A DNA stretch of 64,000 nucleotides from Henckelia pumila (taxonomy: Eukaryota > Streptophyta > Magnoliopsida > Lamiales > Gesneriaceae): assembly GCF_033568475.1 (NCBI RefSeq), contig NC_133120.1:82250151-82314150 (forward strand), in the 5' to 3' direction. A model generated the notes under the pieces. That model was not told where the DNA came from, ran no database searches, and saw only the letters and a list, made by a program, of their open reading frames with translations. This document shows positions 1 to 11,745 of the stretch, piece by piece (the stretch's first letter is position 1; each line of letters begins with the position of its first letter). Position numbers and translations under genes: made by a program.

Positions 1-96
1 AGGAATTAAATAACTTCATGTCCAAGAAAGGCAAAAGATAATTAATAAAATCTTTTTCAAAATAGGATGATTTTAAGGAATAAAATATTCCTTTCA
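1..96 (-). repeat. 3' LTR end of the Sirevirus-like copia element
   Basis: The first 96 bases match 16917-17012 with few differences, including the terminal TATTCCTTTCA. Seen from the minus strand the LTR begins TGAAAGGAATAT, which mirrors the inverse terminus TGTAAGGAAATA at the other LTR edge (16231). This is therefore the start of the downstream LTR of the minus-strand copia element; the remaining ~690 bases lie outside the window. The base immediately inside (97 onward) begins a purine-rich tract on the minus strand, as expected for the priming site next to a 3' LTR. Confidence 0.88.
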
Positions 97-180
97 ATCT
101 CCCCATTTTTGCCTTTTTGGACAAAACACAACTAAACTCCCCCTTAATCAAAACTCCCCCTGAATAGATTCTCCTCCTAA
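97..180 (-). other. multiple polypurine tracts of the copia element
   Basis: Read on the minus strand this stretch holds several G-rich purine runs: AATGGGGAGAT directly against the LTR, then two copies of a GGGGGAG run and an AGGAGGAG run further inside. The tract next to the LTR would prime plus-strand DNA synthesis. Several polypurine tracts in series are a described trait of Sireviruses, which agrees with the element's separate 3' ORF. The interval 181-349 is element non-coding DNA; it contains one decayed copy of the GTGTTG micro-repeat at 189-213. Confidence 0.7.
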
Positions 181-349
181 GTATAAGCAGAGGTGTTGTC
201 ACAATGACATCTCAAAATTAATACGAAACATCAGTGATAAACAAAAAAGGTTTTGATTAGGGACAGAGCAAAAACAGAGCAATTAAAACTTAACCTAAGA
301 GAAACAAATAAACTAGGAAAACCAAAAACTAAAAATTAGAAAACCAAAC

Positions 350-1311
350 TGTAAGGCCCGAGATTATTTAATTTTAATCCGAGAATATTTAATTTGAGAA
401 TTTTTGGAGTTTAGATTTAAATTCTAATATTCTTAAATTATTTAGGATTGAAATTGAATTAAAAAGAAGTTTCAAGGGCCAATTTGCAAATAGTGAAGAA
501 ATGAGGGGTCAACGTGCAATTTTTATAGCTAGTGGAGGACACTTGTCTACACATGAATATGAACGTGTATTGTAAGCATTTTGAATCAGAATTATCAATT
601 CCTTCAGCCCAAAATCGAGAACATCATCTTCTACCTTGGAATTTTGTCATCCAAGTTAAATATTTCAAGATCCGTGCATCCGAATTAAATTCCGGGCATA
701 GTTCCGTGATCCTTGAAAGAAGAGCTTCAATTTGGTGTAAATATCTTTATGATTCAGTATATTTCGAAATTGTGTGTGTGAAGAACTCAGAATTTGAGTA
801 TGGATTTATGTTCTTGAGATTCTATGTGTTGTATTATCGCAATCGGGTCGAAGATTGGATGTCGTTTCTATTTCTTATGAATTTTTCAGAATGTATTTCG
901 AAATGGTAGCTGCTGATATGCTGGTATATTGATGTATTTTGGCTGGTATATCATGTATTTGAAGTAGATGTGAATGATAGATTGGTTGGATTTCAGTTTC
1001 GGTTACCGATTGTACCATTACGCCGTCGGTTTGAAAAATGATCAAGTTTGAGTCTAGATTGTTTGAGCTGAGTATTATGTGAGTTCTTGCTGATGTTCTT
1101 AGACATGTTTGATGTATTTTCAGATTGAAAACAGGGGACTTCAAGTTAAGAATCACAACTTCGAAACCAATCGACGGAAGAACAAGGTTTGTGACTTGTT
1201 AGCCTTGAAGATTGAGAAGAGAATGAGCAGATTTTGATTGTGTTCTTGTTGTGCAGCTATATCAGATTTGAAGAGCTTTGAAACCAAGTTTGAAAGGTAT
1301 AAGACAACCTT
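350..1311 (+). repeat. forward arm of a ~960-bp inverted repeat (gypsy LTR sequence)
   Basis: This arm reads TGTAAGGCCCGAGATTATTT onward. Its near-identical reverse complement lies at 2556-3519, with only scattered substitutions and small indels visible by eye. Because the partner directly follows the gypsy polypurine tract, the repeat is LTR sequence of that element. Homology stops at AAGACAACCTT, six bases before the GC-rich LTR at 1317. No coding potential is credible. Confidence 0.85.
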
Positions 1312-1316
1312 CCTGT

Positions 1317-1933
1317 TGTGGGGACCTCGGGTGCTAATCTCATCTTAAAGGGCGATTAATAACAAGAAATATTCAATCAGAAAATTAATCTGCTTAAAAA
1401 TCAAATAAATAATACAGAACATTTGGCGACGCAAAAACACGTCGCAAAAGATCAACAAAATTTTTTTTTTTAGTAGACCTTGACGCGCGGGTGCGCCTCA
1501 TGTGGCGCGGGCGCGCATAGGGCTTGGGCCAAGGCACCCAAGGTGCCTTGGTTAGGCGCGGCCGCGCCTCTGGGCTGGGCAGGCGCGCCTGGCCCTCTGA
1601 TTTGGCTTCCAAAGAGCTGAAAAATGGTTCCTTTGCCCCTGTTTTGAATCTCAAACAACATCTAACTTATAAAGCATGAATTCAACATCAAAATCTAGAA
1701 GAAAACATGCAAATCCATGAACTAATCAAGCAACTAAACATGGAACTTGACATACAACCCATAAGATCTTACATTCTCTTGTTTTTGACAAACATACATA
1801 TCTATATGCTCAAATGTTCTTATTCTTGCCAAACATACAAGTCTTTATATGCAAATGTTTATAACAAAACATACACAAGATCTAGATACAAAGGTTGACA
1901 ACAACTCTACTTCTTATACCCGAAATCACCACA
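1317..1933 (-). repeat. GC-rich LTR (complete copy) inside the composite insertion
   Basis: This 617-bp unit starts TGTGGGGACCTCGGG and ends with a mutated ACCCGA..CCACA, giving extended inverted termini typical of some gypsy LTRs. Positions 1517-1933 match 8389-8805 over the same 417-bp length. It contains a GC-rich core with a 10-bp-arm hairpin at 1529-1551 and the 16-bp perfect palindrome AGGCGCGGCCGCGCCT at 1554-1569. The orientation is inferred from the partial copy next to the gypsy 5' end. No direct target duplication brackets it, so it may not be a clean solo LTR. Confidence 0.65.
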
Positions 1934-2555
1934 TGCTAATCTTGATCTCGTTTTTCTTACAACCTTCTTTGTCCTGTGCTCGCCCCATCTATTCCCATGC
2001 ACACATACAAACATAGAAATAGCCGGATATCTCCGGTGAGAATTGAATCCCAGTATAAAACAACTAGATCATGCACAACATATAGTTCAAAGAAATACTC
2101 ATATAAACATCTCAACAAGCATTAAACCAATCTATTGCAATGCATGATTTTAAAAATCTGCTATCAAGTTCTATATCAGTTCTTGGGATCCCGGGGAAGA
2201 AGAACACAACAAATCTCCCACCTACTCTCCCTTTCGGGGTGGCGTTGAGCTCTTTTCCCGGACTTTGGCATACTATATCAAGTTTCTAACCATAGGAGTT
2301 GATCTATCTCCTAGGTTCCTTTATATATATCCAAACGTCCGTATTCTTTTGGCGAATCTGCCATTTCAAATCTCAAAAGGTTGTTGGCTCAAGATGAATG
2401 CATCAAAATCTAGAAGCATAAGAGTAAAAGCCAACTAATAACAAGCTAAGTCAAACAAGCAAGTAAATGTGCAAATACAACACATATAAGCACATAGTAT
2501 GTGGTTTTGAAAGGGCATTCAAGCAAAATCTCTTGAATGTACAAGCCCTTATTCA
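1934..2555. other. spacer between the inverted-repeat arms, retroelement-derived
   Basis: There is no open frame of note. If the gypsy 3' LTR starts at 3519 on the minus strand and ends at 1934 (...GATTAGCA), this segment would be its distal ~620 bases, giving a 1586-bp LTR. That reading is plausible because 1934 begins TG on the plus strand, but no second copy exists in the window to prove it. Confidence 0.4.
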
Positions 2556-3519
2556 AAGGTTGTCTTATACCTTTCAAACTTGGTTTCAAAGCTCTTCAAA
2601 TCTGATATAGCTGCACAACAAGAACACAATCAAAATCTGCTCATTCTCTTCTCAATCTTCAAGGCTAACAAGTCACAAACCTTGTTCTTCCGTCGATTGG
2701 TTTCGAAGTCGTGATTCTTAACTTGAAGTCCCCTGTTTTCAATCTGAAAATACATCAAACATGTCTAAGAACATCAGCAAGAACTCACATAATACTCAGC
2801 TCAAACAATCTAGACTCAAACTTGATCATTTTTCAAACCGACGGCGTAACGGTACGGAATCGGTAACCGAAACTGAAATCCAACCAATCTATCATTCATA
2901 TCTACTTCAAATACATGATATACCAGCCAAAGTACATCAATATACCAGCATATCAGCAGCTACCATTTCGAAATACATTCTGAAAAATTCATAAGAAATA
3001 GAAACGGCATCCAATCTTCGACCTGATTGCGATAATACAACACATAGAATCTCAAGAACATAAATCCATACTCAAATTCTGAGTTCTTCACACACACAAT
3101 TTCAAAATATACTGAATCATAAAGATACTTACACCAAATTGAATCTCTTCTTTCAAGGATCACGGAACTATCCCGGAATTTAATTCGGATGCACGGATCT
3201 TGAAATATTTAACTTGGAAGACAAAATTCCAAGGTAGAAGATGATGTTCTCGATTTTGGGCTGAAGGAATTGATAATTCTGATTCAAAATGCTTACAATA
3301 CATGTTCATATTCATGTGTAGACAAGTGTCCTCCACTAGCTATAAAAATTGCACTTTGACCCCTCATTTCTTCACTATTTGCAAATTGGTCCTTGAAACT
3401 TCTTTTTAATTCAATTTCAATCCTAAATAATTTAAAAATATTAGAATTTAAATCTAAACTCCAAAAATTCTCAAATTAAATATTCTCGGATTAAAATTAA
3501 ATAATCTCGGGCCTTACAA
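2556..3519 (-). repeat. inverted arm; start of the gypsy 3' LTR
   Basis: On the minus strand it begins TGTAAGGCCCGAG immediately after the purine tract AGAGGGGGAGAAT (3520-3532), the standard layout of polypurine tract then 3' LTR. It is the reverse complement of 350-1311. Transcription across both arms would give RNA able to fold into a ~960-bp duplex with a ~1.24-kb loop. Confidence 0.82.
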
Positions 3520-3534
3520 TTCTCCCCCTCTAAG
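3520..3534 (-). other. gypsy polypurine tract
   Basis: Minus-strand AGAGGGGGAGAAT directly abuts the LTR start TGTAAGG. This matches the plus-strand priming site of LTR retrotransposons and fixes the element's orientation as minus. Confidence 0.75.
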
Positions 3535-3617
3535 ATATGATTTCGTCCTCGAAATCGCATGCAGTCTATACGCATATAAGATAAGGAAATAACAGAAATA
3601 CTGAATAAGAACTCACA

Positions 3618-6600
3618 TCAGTGAAATAGGTCTGGAAAGCGTTGTCTCATATCTGATTCGACTTCCCAAGTTGATTCTTCAACTCCATGTCTACTCCACT
3701 GAACTTTCACAAGAGGAATAGTCTTGTTTCTGAGTTGTTTCTCTTTCTGATCAAGTATTTGTATCGGCTTCTCAAAGTAACTCAGAGTCTCATCTAATTC
3801 TGCTTCATCTGGCTGGAGAACATGAGAAATATCAGGCTGATATTTCCGCAGCATAGAAACATGAAATACATCATGTATTCCAGAAAGAGCTGGAGGAAGA
3901 GCAAGTCTATAGGCAAGATTGCCTATCTTCTCGAGAATTTCGTAAGGACCGATAAATCATGGAGATAATTTCCCTCTCTTGCCAAATCTGACAGTGCCTC
4001 TGAAAGGTGAAATCTTCAAGAATACTCTGTTCCCTGTTCAAAACACAAAGGCCTGCGTCGAACATTTGCATATTTGGCATGTCTATCTTGTGCTGTTTTC
4101 ATTCTTTTCTGAATCAGTCTTACTTTCTCGATCATCTCTCGAATCATATCTGGCCCAATATCAGGTGTTTCTGTGATATCATCCCAATAAAGAGGAGATC
4201 TGCACTTCTTTCCGTACAATGCTTCAAATGGAGCCATCTCGATACTAGTCTGGTAGCTGTTATTGTACGAGAACTCCACAAGTGGTAATGAATCTTGCCA
4301 ACTAGTGCCAAAATCTAGCACTACAGCTCTAAGCATATCCTCGAGTGTCTGGATAGTCCGCTCTGACTGTCCGTCAGTCTGAGGATGATATGCAGTACTC
4401 AAATGCAATCGAGTACCAAGAGCTTGTTGCAAGCTGTGCCAAAAGTGCGATGTAAATCTAGGGTCTCGATCTGAAACGATAGATTTAGGCACACCATGTA
4501 ATCTTACCACTTCTCTGACATAAATCTCTGCCATCTAGTCGTGTCTATATGTCATTCTGTACGGAATAAAACATGCTGATTTCGTCAATCTGTCGATAAC
4601 TACCCAAACAGCATCACAACCTCTGGATGAACGTGGTAGCTTCGTAACGAAATCCATAGAAATATGATCCCACTTCCATTTTGGAATAGGTAAGCTATGC
4701 AATAAACCACCTGGTTTCTTTCTTTCGGCCTTTACCTGCTGACAATTCAGACAACGAGATACAAACTCTGTAACATCAGATTTCATCTGTTTCCACCAAT
4801 ATTGAGTTTTCAAATCATTGTACATTTTTCTGCCACCAGGATGAACACTGTATCTGCTGCAATGAGCCTCTTTCAATATCTGCTGTTTCAAATCTGAAAT
4901 ATCTGGAACAACAAGTCTGTTATTCACATATAAAACACCATCTACACTAACCTTGTATTCAGACTGATGCCCTGATCTGACCATGTCAACGGACTTCTGA
5001 ATACTCTGATCATTTCTCTGTGCTTCTTTGATTCTAACCAACAATTCTGGCTCAGCTTGAAGTGCACAAATTCTGATAAACTTCATATTTGTTTCAAATA
5101 TCAATCCAGAAACACAGCAATCTTCTACCAATTTAGTGATACCTATCGTAGATAAGGATAAGGCACATACCTTTCTACTCAAGGCATCTGCAGCTGCATT
5201 GGACTTTCCCGGATAATATTTAATCTCACAGTCAAAATCTTTCAGTAAATCTAACCATCTTCGTTGCTTCATATTCAGTTCAGACTGTGAAAATAGATAT
5301 TTTAAACTTTTATGGTCAGAATAAATCTCAAATTTCTCACCGTATAGATAATGTCGCCATATCTTCAATGCAAATACGATGGCTGCAAGTTCCAGGTCGT
5401 GGATAGGATATCTGGTTTCGTGTGGTTTCAGCTGTCTCAAGGCATAAGCAATGACATGTCCTCGCTGCATAAGCACACAACCTAATCCCCTGTGAGAAGC
5501 ATCACAATATACAGTAAAATCACCAGTACCTGAAGGAATAGTCAAGACTGGTGCACTCGTCAATCTCTTCTTCAACTCAAGGAAACTGGCTTCACATGCT
5601 TCAGTCCAGACATACGGTGCATTCTTCTGAGTCAACTGAGTAATAGGCTTGGCAATACTGGAGAAATCTTTAATAAATCTGCGATAATAACTTGTTAAGC
5701 CCATAAAACTTCGTATCTCTGGTACAGATGTCGGTCTAGGCCAACTGATCACAGCTTCAACCTTGCTAGGATCAATAGAAATCCCATCTCTGGATATAAT
5801 ATGCCCAAGGAAGACCACTTTCTTCAACCAGAATTCACACTTTGACAGTTTGGCATACAAATTTTCTGTTCTCAAAGTCTTTAAAATAATTTTGAGATGC
5901 TCGGCATGATCACACAGATTCTTAGAATAAATCAGAATATCGTCAATAAAGATAATAACAAAGTCATCGAGATATTTCTGAAATACTCTATTTATAAGAC
6001 CCATAAATACTGTTGGAGCATTCGTCAGACCAAACGGCATAACAATAAACTCAAAATGACCATACCTCGTTCTGAATGCGGTCTTCGGTATATCTTCATC
6101 CCGAACTCTCAACTGATGATATCCGGACCTTAAATCAATCTTGGAATACACTGAGGAACCCTGAAACTGGTCAAACAAATCATCTATTCTAGGCAATGGA
6201 TATTTATTCTTTACCGTCGCTTTGTTCAATTTCCGGTAGTCAATGCAAAGTCTCATTGAACTGTCTTTCTTTCGTACAAATAGAACCGGAGCGCCCCAGG
6301 GTGAAACACTCGGTCTAATGTACCCTTTTGCTAAAAGATCTTCAAGTTGGTCTTTTAATTCTCTCAACTCAATTGGTGCCATTCTGTAAGGTGTTTTAGA
6401 AATCGGTAACGTACCTGGCATCAATTCAATACTGAAGTCTATCTCCCGAGTTGGAGGTAATCCTGGAATTTCGTTTGGAAAGACATCAGCAAACTCACTA
6501 ACCACTGGCAGATCTGCCAATTCTGGGCTAGTTTTCAACACATCTACTGCATAAACAAGGAATCCCTCTGCCCCTTTCTGCAATAAACGAGTCATAGATA

Positions 6601-8209
6601 GAACTGATATCAAAGGTATTCGAGATCTCGAACCTTTACCATAGAATTTCCATTCCCCTGCCATTTTTGGCCTGAATTTCACAACTTTCTGAAAACAGTC
6701 TACGGTAGCCCTGTACTTGGTTAACATATCGATTCCGATAATGCAATCAAAGTCTGACAACTCAAGCACAATACAATCTATTTCTATCACATTACCTTCA
6801 AACTGTAGTATACAATTTCTGACAGATTTCACTGATACTATACCGCTCCCCAAAGGTGAAGATATAGATACTACAGCAGATAATGACTCAACAGGAAATG
6901 CATGTGATATAGCAAATTGTTCAGATATAAACGTATGGGATGCACCTGTATCTATGAGCACATAAGTAGGATAACCACAGAGAGTACAGTTACCTGCTAT
7001 AACGTCGTCAGGTGCTGCCTGAGCCTGCTCTTCAGTCAAGGCAAAGACTCGAGCCTGTTTTCTTGGAGGTTGATTCATTGCTTGACTACCTCCTGCTCTA
7101 TTCTGTTGCTGAGGCTGTGTCTGGAAGGAGTGTACAGTAGATGCTTGCCTTTCAGGCTGAGCCACTGATCGTGATGACCCCGCACCTTGAGACCTCACAA
7201 GACCACGCTGTGGACACACCTTGGCAAAATGTCCTGACTGATGGCATATGTTGCAATTCCCAGACACACCTCTGCACTGATCACTAGGATGTCTTCCTCC
7301 ACATTTGTTGCAATACATTCCTGTATAGCCTGAACTCTGTCCAGCACTACTCTGTCTTGGCCCACTAGAGCTGGATGAACCACTTCCTGACTTCTTAAAC
7401 TGCTTTCCTTTTGCTTTCAGATAATCTTTCTTACCATCGCTGCTGCTACCTCCCTCAAATCTAGGAGATGATTGCTGAAACTGAGCTGGGGGTTGTGGTT
7501 TTCGTTGATACTGTGCAACAAACGATGCTCCTCTCTGTTTAATCAAACCAGCCTCCGCTCCCTTTGCTCTATCAAGTGCATCAGCAAAGTTATTCGGCCT
7601 CCCAGAGTTCACAAGGGTAAAGACATCTGGATTCAGTCCATTGATGAACTGATCAGCTTTGGCCTCTTCACTTCCAGCTACATGTGGAGCAAACTTTAGC
7701 AATGTGGAGAACTTGGCAACATACTCTTCTATATTCAGATTCCCCTGTTTCAGATTTGCAAACTCTGCACCCTTGTCCTTTCTGTACGACACTGAAAAGA
7801 AACGTTGATAAAATTCTTTTGTAAATACTTTCCAAGTGATAGGTGTACCTCGATTTTCAAGAGCTCTCTTGGTTGTTATCCACCAACTCTTGGCAACCTC
7901 ATGTAGTTGGTGCCCAATCAGTCTGACTCTTCTGTCATCTGCATAATCTAGGGAATCAAACAACATTTCCATATCCTCTAACCAGCCTTCACATTCAACT
8001 GAGTTCTCGGTTCCTTTCAAAGTAGGCGGCTTGAAGGATTGAAATCTTTTCAGTAAAGTCTCCATAGGTGTTGCTGTAACATCCATTGGATCATTGGATG
8101 TACTGCCCTGTTCTGGTCTAGGAGCTTCTGCGGCCTGTAGTACATCTGCCTGTTCTGGCGGAGGAACGACCAATGTTTGTCTAGTAACCGGCGTTTGACG
8201 AGGAGGCAT
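3618..8209 (-). pseudogene. Ty3/gypsy chromovirus-type gag-pol, interrupted
   Basis: The main frame (8209 down to 4535, 1224 codons) carries gag, zinc knuckles ([13 protein letters not shown] and [14 protein letters not shown]), an aspartic protease ([12 protein letters not shown]), reverse transcriptase with FIDDIL, RNase H ([12 protein letters not shown]), an HHCC integrase finger and the first part of the integrase core. A TAG stop at the 4535 edge separates it from the remaining integrase core (4534-4016, [20 protein letters not shown]). A frameshift near 4040 and a TGA near 3957 follow. A chromodomain-like tail closes it at 3854-3618 (VQWSRHGVEESTWE). Known for the family: chromodomain elements of the Tekay/Reina side target chromatin. 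The three breaks make this copy unable to supply a full polyprotein. Confidence 0.92.
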
Positions 8210-8310
8210 ATCTGATATTCAAAAGGATTAGCACACAAAAGTATCAATATATCAGACTCACCCATTCTGTTTCAGTCCCCATCTGATTAGCATTTTCATG
8301 TCTTCTCTAG

Positions 8311-8330
8311 AGATCAAGTTCTGATCCAAA
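8311..8330 (-). other. degenerate primer-binding site relic of the gypsy element
   Basis: On the minus strand the sequence TTTGGATCAGAACTTGATC, about 100 bases ahead of the gag ATG at 8209, resembles the initiator-Met tRNA-complementary TGGTATCAGAGC used by many plant elements, with one deleted and some changed bases. The 5' LTR that should follow at the right is not recognisable; DNA of the other LTR family starts at 8389. Confidence 0.45.
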
Positions 8331-8388
8331 ACTGGTTCTAATTCATTCTCAAATATTACATGCTTGATAAAGCAATAAATCATGCTTA

Positions 8389-8805
8389 ATAGGGCTCGGG
8401 CCAAGGCACCCAAGGTGCCTTGGTTAGGCGCGGCCGCGCCTCTGGGCTGGGCGGGCGCGCCTGGCCCTCTGATTTGGCTTCCAAAGAGCTGAAAAATGGT
8501 TCCTTTGCCCCTGTTTTGAATCTCAAACAACATCTAACTTATAAAGCATGAATTCAACATCAAAATCTAGAAGAAAACATGAAAATCCATGAACTAATCA
8601 AGCAACTAAACATGGAACTTGACATACAACCCATAAGATCTTACATTCTCTTGTTTTTGACAAACATACATATCTATATGCTCAAATGTTCTTATTCTTG
8701 CCAAAAATACAAGTCTTTATGTGCAAATGTTTATAACAAAACATACACAAGATCTAGATACAAAGGTTGACAACAACTCTACTTCTTATACCCGAGGTCC
8801 CCACA
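8389..8805 (-). repeat. partial GC-rich LTR at the right edge of the composite insertion
   Basis: This is 417 bp matching 1517-1933 with high identity. It keeps both GC palindromes (8401-8423 and 8426-8441) and has an unmutated terminus CCCGAGGTCCCCACA. The ~200 bases corresponding to 1317-1516 are missing, and the break joins directly to DNA upstream of the gypsy gag. The outer edge is followed by CAAAC, the target-site copy. Confidence 0.75.
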
Positions 8806-8818
8806 CAAACACTAAAAA

Positions 8819-10740
8819 TTAGAATTGATTGCTCTCGGAAGCCTCATCAATGTCTTCTCCCCCTTTTTGTTCAGAAGGGCCAGGTCCCCTTAAAAGAGAC
8901 TCATAGTGAGCCTTTAACCCTTTGTAATATGCAAGGTCAGCCTGAGCTTGTGCAATCTTCTGTTGAGCATGCACCAATTGAGCTTGAATAAACGTTGAAT
9001 CAACAGCTTGAGCAGCAGAAGGGGGCACAAAAATAGTAGTGGCAGAAGGGGTGTTGGCCACACCTGCCACAACACCTGCGGCAACATCTGACTCAGACCA
9101 AGGAAGATCAATTGTCTTGTTTCCTTTGAGTAGAGCAGGTGCAATTTTCATCAACTCCCCAGGCTCAGTAAGTACTTCATCATCATCTTTCTCAATTTCT
9201 TGAGACAACAGCATAGAATAGATCAAAGATGGATAAGGAAGCTTCAAGGTAGGTTGAGCACAATCTGCAAATCCCATTACAGTGTCAAAAACAAGTCTTC
9301 CATAGTTGAAACTTGCGCCTGTGCCAATGGCATAAAGGACAGGAGTCTGGTTCTTTGTCACAACTGTAGAATTTCCGGAGGGAGTCCATGTCTTCACAGC
9401 AGTTTTGTGGAGAACAGAGTAGAAAGATGTGAGCTTGGCAGCCTGCAACTTCTTAGGATGGGAGGGAAAAATAGTGACTTGACCACCTGTAATGACAGAG
9501 GTCATCTCATCCATAGACGGAAGTGCAGCATCATCAACAGTCAGAGTATGAAGGAAACCATTTATCATGGCAGGACTAAATGCAAAAATCTGTCCTCGCA
9601 CATACACCTTTCCATACTTGACAAATCTTGGATCCTTCACAGCTTCAGTGAGATTGCAGTAGAATTCTCGAACAATTTCCCTGCAATATGGACCAGCAGT
9701 AGAGACAGTGGCCAGTAGATTTCTCACTTCAAAGAATCTGACGAAGTTTTGAGCTTCATAGCTCTCGACATCAATGTTACGCTCCTCAAGGAATTCACGA
9801 TCAGAGTACTGATCCCAGCAGTCAGCAATTTCCTTTGAATAAAAAGCAGAGGAATAGGAGGAATTTACCTGGTACTCTTCTCCTAAGGTGTTGTCCAGGG
9901 TGTCGGCAACACCTTCCTCAGCACCTTCTGCTTCTTCTTCTTCAGAGTCACCAGAATCTGACTCTTCTTCCAACTCATCCTCAGCATCTGAATCCTCACT
10001 TGAAGTTGAGCTGAAACTCTCAGAAGGTTTAGGGCGATTTTTAGCATATTCCTGAGCATCTCTTCATCAGGTTCATCATCCGATTCCTGAACAGGGGCAG
10101 TAGGAGAGGATATAGGCTTTTTGCCGTGGGCCTTCTTCATCTTAGCCATGAACTGGGCTATGGAAATCTCCTCATCATCAGATGGCACAAGAGGAGCAGT
10201 AGAAGATGGTCCCTCAGAAACTGGAATAGAAGTAGGAGCTACTTTTTCAGCAGAAACAGATGGAGTCTCTGATTCAGTGGATTCACTGTCAGAGGATGAA
10301 CTTCCTTTAGATTTTTCTTCAGATTCAAATGGGACGGAGATGGTTGGAACTGAGGGTTCCATTGCACTTGCTTTTCCCCTCTTTCGATGCACCAGTTTGT
10401 AATCTTCATCATCACTTGCATCTCCTGAAGAAAACTCTGTATCTAGCATAGAAGGCCTTGATGATTGACCCTTTCCACGGAAACACTTTGAGGCAGTGTA
10501 ATCTGGATTATATCCAGCTTGTCTCTTCGATCATCGGGTCAAGGGTTTCGATGGAAACACCCTGTTCAGCACACTCATGTCCGGCATATTTTCCACGTCG
10601 ATGGCATTACCAGGCTCTCCTGGAGCGATGGAGTCCAGAGGCACTGGTTCCTCAGCAACCGGAACAATAGCTTGTTCAACCACGGGGTGTGGTGATGTAG
10701 GTGCTGTGACACCTTCCGCAGCATCTTCATTGTAACCCAT
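8819..10740 (-). pseudogene. Sirevirus 3' ORF: acidic protein with putative plant transposon domain
   Basis: A frame beginning at an ATG at 10740 (MGYNEDAAEGV) lies 3' of pol in the copia element. Its N-terminal part is Ser/Glu/Asp-rich (runs such as SSSSDSESTESE and EEESDSGDSEEEEAE). Its C-terminal part has a globular region (YGKVYVRGQIFAFSPAMING) that I recognise as the 'putative plant transposon protein' type of domain, and it ends in a Gln/Ala-rich coiled-coil-like stretch (QAQLVHAQQKIAQAQADL). Sireviruses often carry an extra ORF at this place, sometimes called env-like; function is unproven and I infer no envelope role. It is broken by a TGA at 10531-10533 and a frameshift near 10040. 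Several GTGTTG micro-repeats are translated within it. Confidence 0.72.
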
Positions 10741-11745
10741 TTCAGAACGAATATCTTGAGAGAAGCAGGACACAATAACACAGAGAAGATGAGGGAACGC
10801 GGGATGAAAATAGAGAGAAAAAGTGTTCCCAAAATAAGATAAAATCCCAGATAAATAAACCCTCAAACCTTTTCTATTCTAACTCGGATTCTGAGTAGGC
10901 CCCAACGGTAACAAAGTGAGAAACGGTAACAAATCTGTTTTAAATTAGGCAATAAATCCCATTGATTTCCTCCGATAATCTTGGCCAAATATTTTACCAA
11001 ATATTTCCAATTTTAACTCCTCATCAGATTTTAACTCCACTGAAACAAAGTCCAATCACTTTTAAATTCAAAAATTCAGAGGATAGGGCACAATTCAAAA
11101 TTTTTGTTAGATCGGAATTTATAACCTTTCAGCCAAAGATATTCACAAAATAAAATATGAATGTCCTAATTATGTCTAAAACAGAATGTGACATAAAATT
11201 AAAATGCAATTAGATGTGCAAATATATGTTGACAAATGAGGTGTTATCCACGATGTTGGCAACATCTCCCAGCAACACTTCAGGATTCAGAAAATTTTAA
11301 TTTCCTATATCATTATTATTGCAGAAGTGGTAGCCTGCACACTAAAGGAACGATCTTCAAATGGACCCCTCTAAGTAGCTTTTTCCATTTGCTTCTGACT
11401 ATCAATCAAATTTGATGATTGACTTATTTCAAGCTTAATTATTCTTTTGACATTCTGAATTTGAAAAGTCACTTTCATTTGGGACAAGATCATGGTATAC
11501 ACGAACGTCCCTCCACTACTTCATGACTTAATCAGAACTTTTCTTCAATTAATTTATATTAAGCTGTAAAATGATTTGCACAGAATCCTGAGTGAAAACT
11601 AGTCAGTGGTTACAAAGTATCCATCACATCACAAAACAAAATGAATGCATGAATGCAGAGATGCCTAAGATCCTAAAAATGCACATGCATGAAAAGGTGT
11701 TGTCACAGGGTGTTGGCAACACTCCTGACAACATCTCGATCCTGT
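10741..11745. other. copia element non-coding interval between pol and the 3' ORF
   Basis: AT-rich DNA without a convincing frame, about 1 kb long. Two good copies of the GGTGTTGGCAACACC micro-repeat lie here (11238-11280 and 11694-11736), outside any coding constraint. A splice acceptor for a spliced 3' ORF transcript could exist here, but I cannot identify one with confidence. Confidence 0.6.

Larger units (their letters stand above)
350..8805. mobile_element. composite LTR-retrotransposon insertion nested in the copia element
   Basis: The block begins TGTAAGGCCCGAG and ends CCCGAGGTCCCCACA. It is flanked by the same 5-mer CAAAC (345-349 and 8806-8810), so it looks like one insertion into the copia 3' region with a 5-bp target duplication. 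Inside, left to right, are a forward arm (350-1311), a GC-rich LTR (1317-1933), unassigned DNA (1934-2555), the inverted arm (2556-3519), a polypurine tract, a gypsy gag-pol read on the minus strand (3618-8209), a primer-site relic, and a partial second GC-rich LTR (8389-8805). The two outer ends belong to different LTR families. It is therefore not a simple element; ectopic recombination or chimeric reverse transcription must have reshaped it. Confidence 0.7.

Noticed and set aside
532-909. 125-residue protein, mirrored at 2960-3163
   Set aside because: It lies in LTR arms present in both orientations; composition is random-like and no family is recognised.
1394-1661. GC-rich open frames giving Ala/Pro/Arg-rich peptides, repeated at 8258-8533
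   Set aside because: They follow from the GC palindromes of the LTR and have no protein features.
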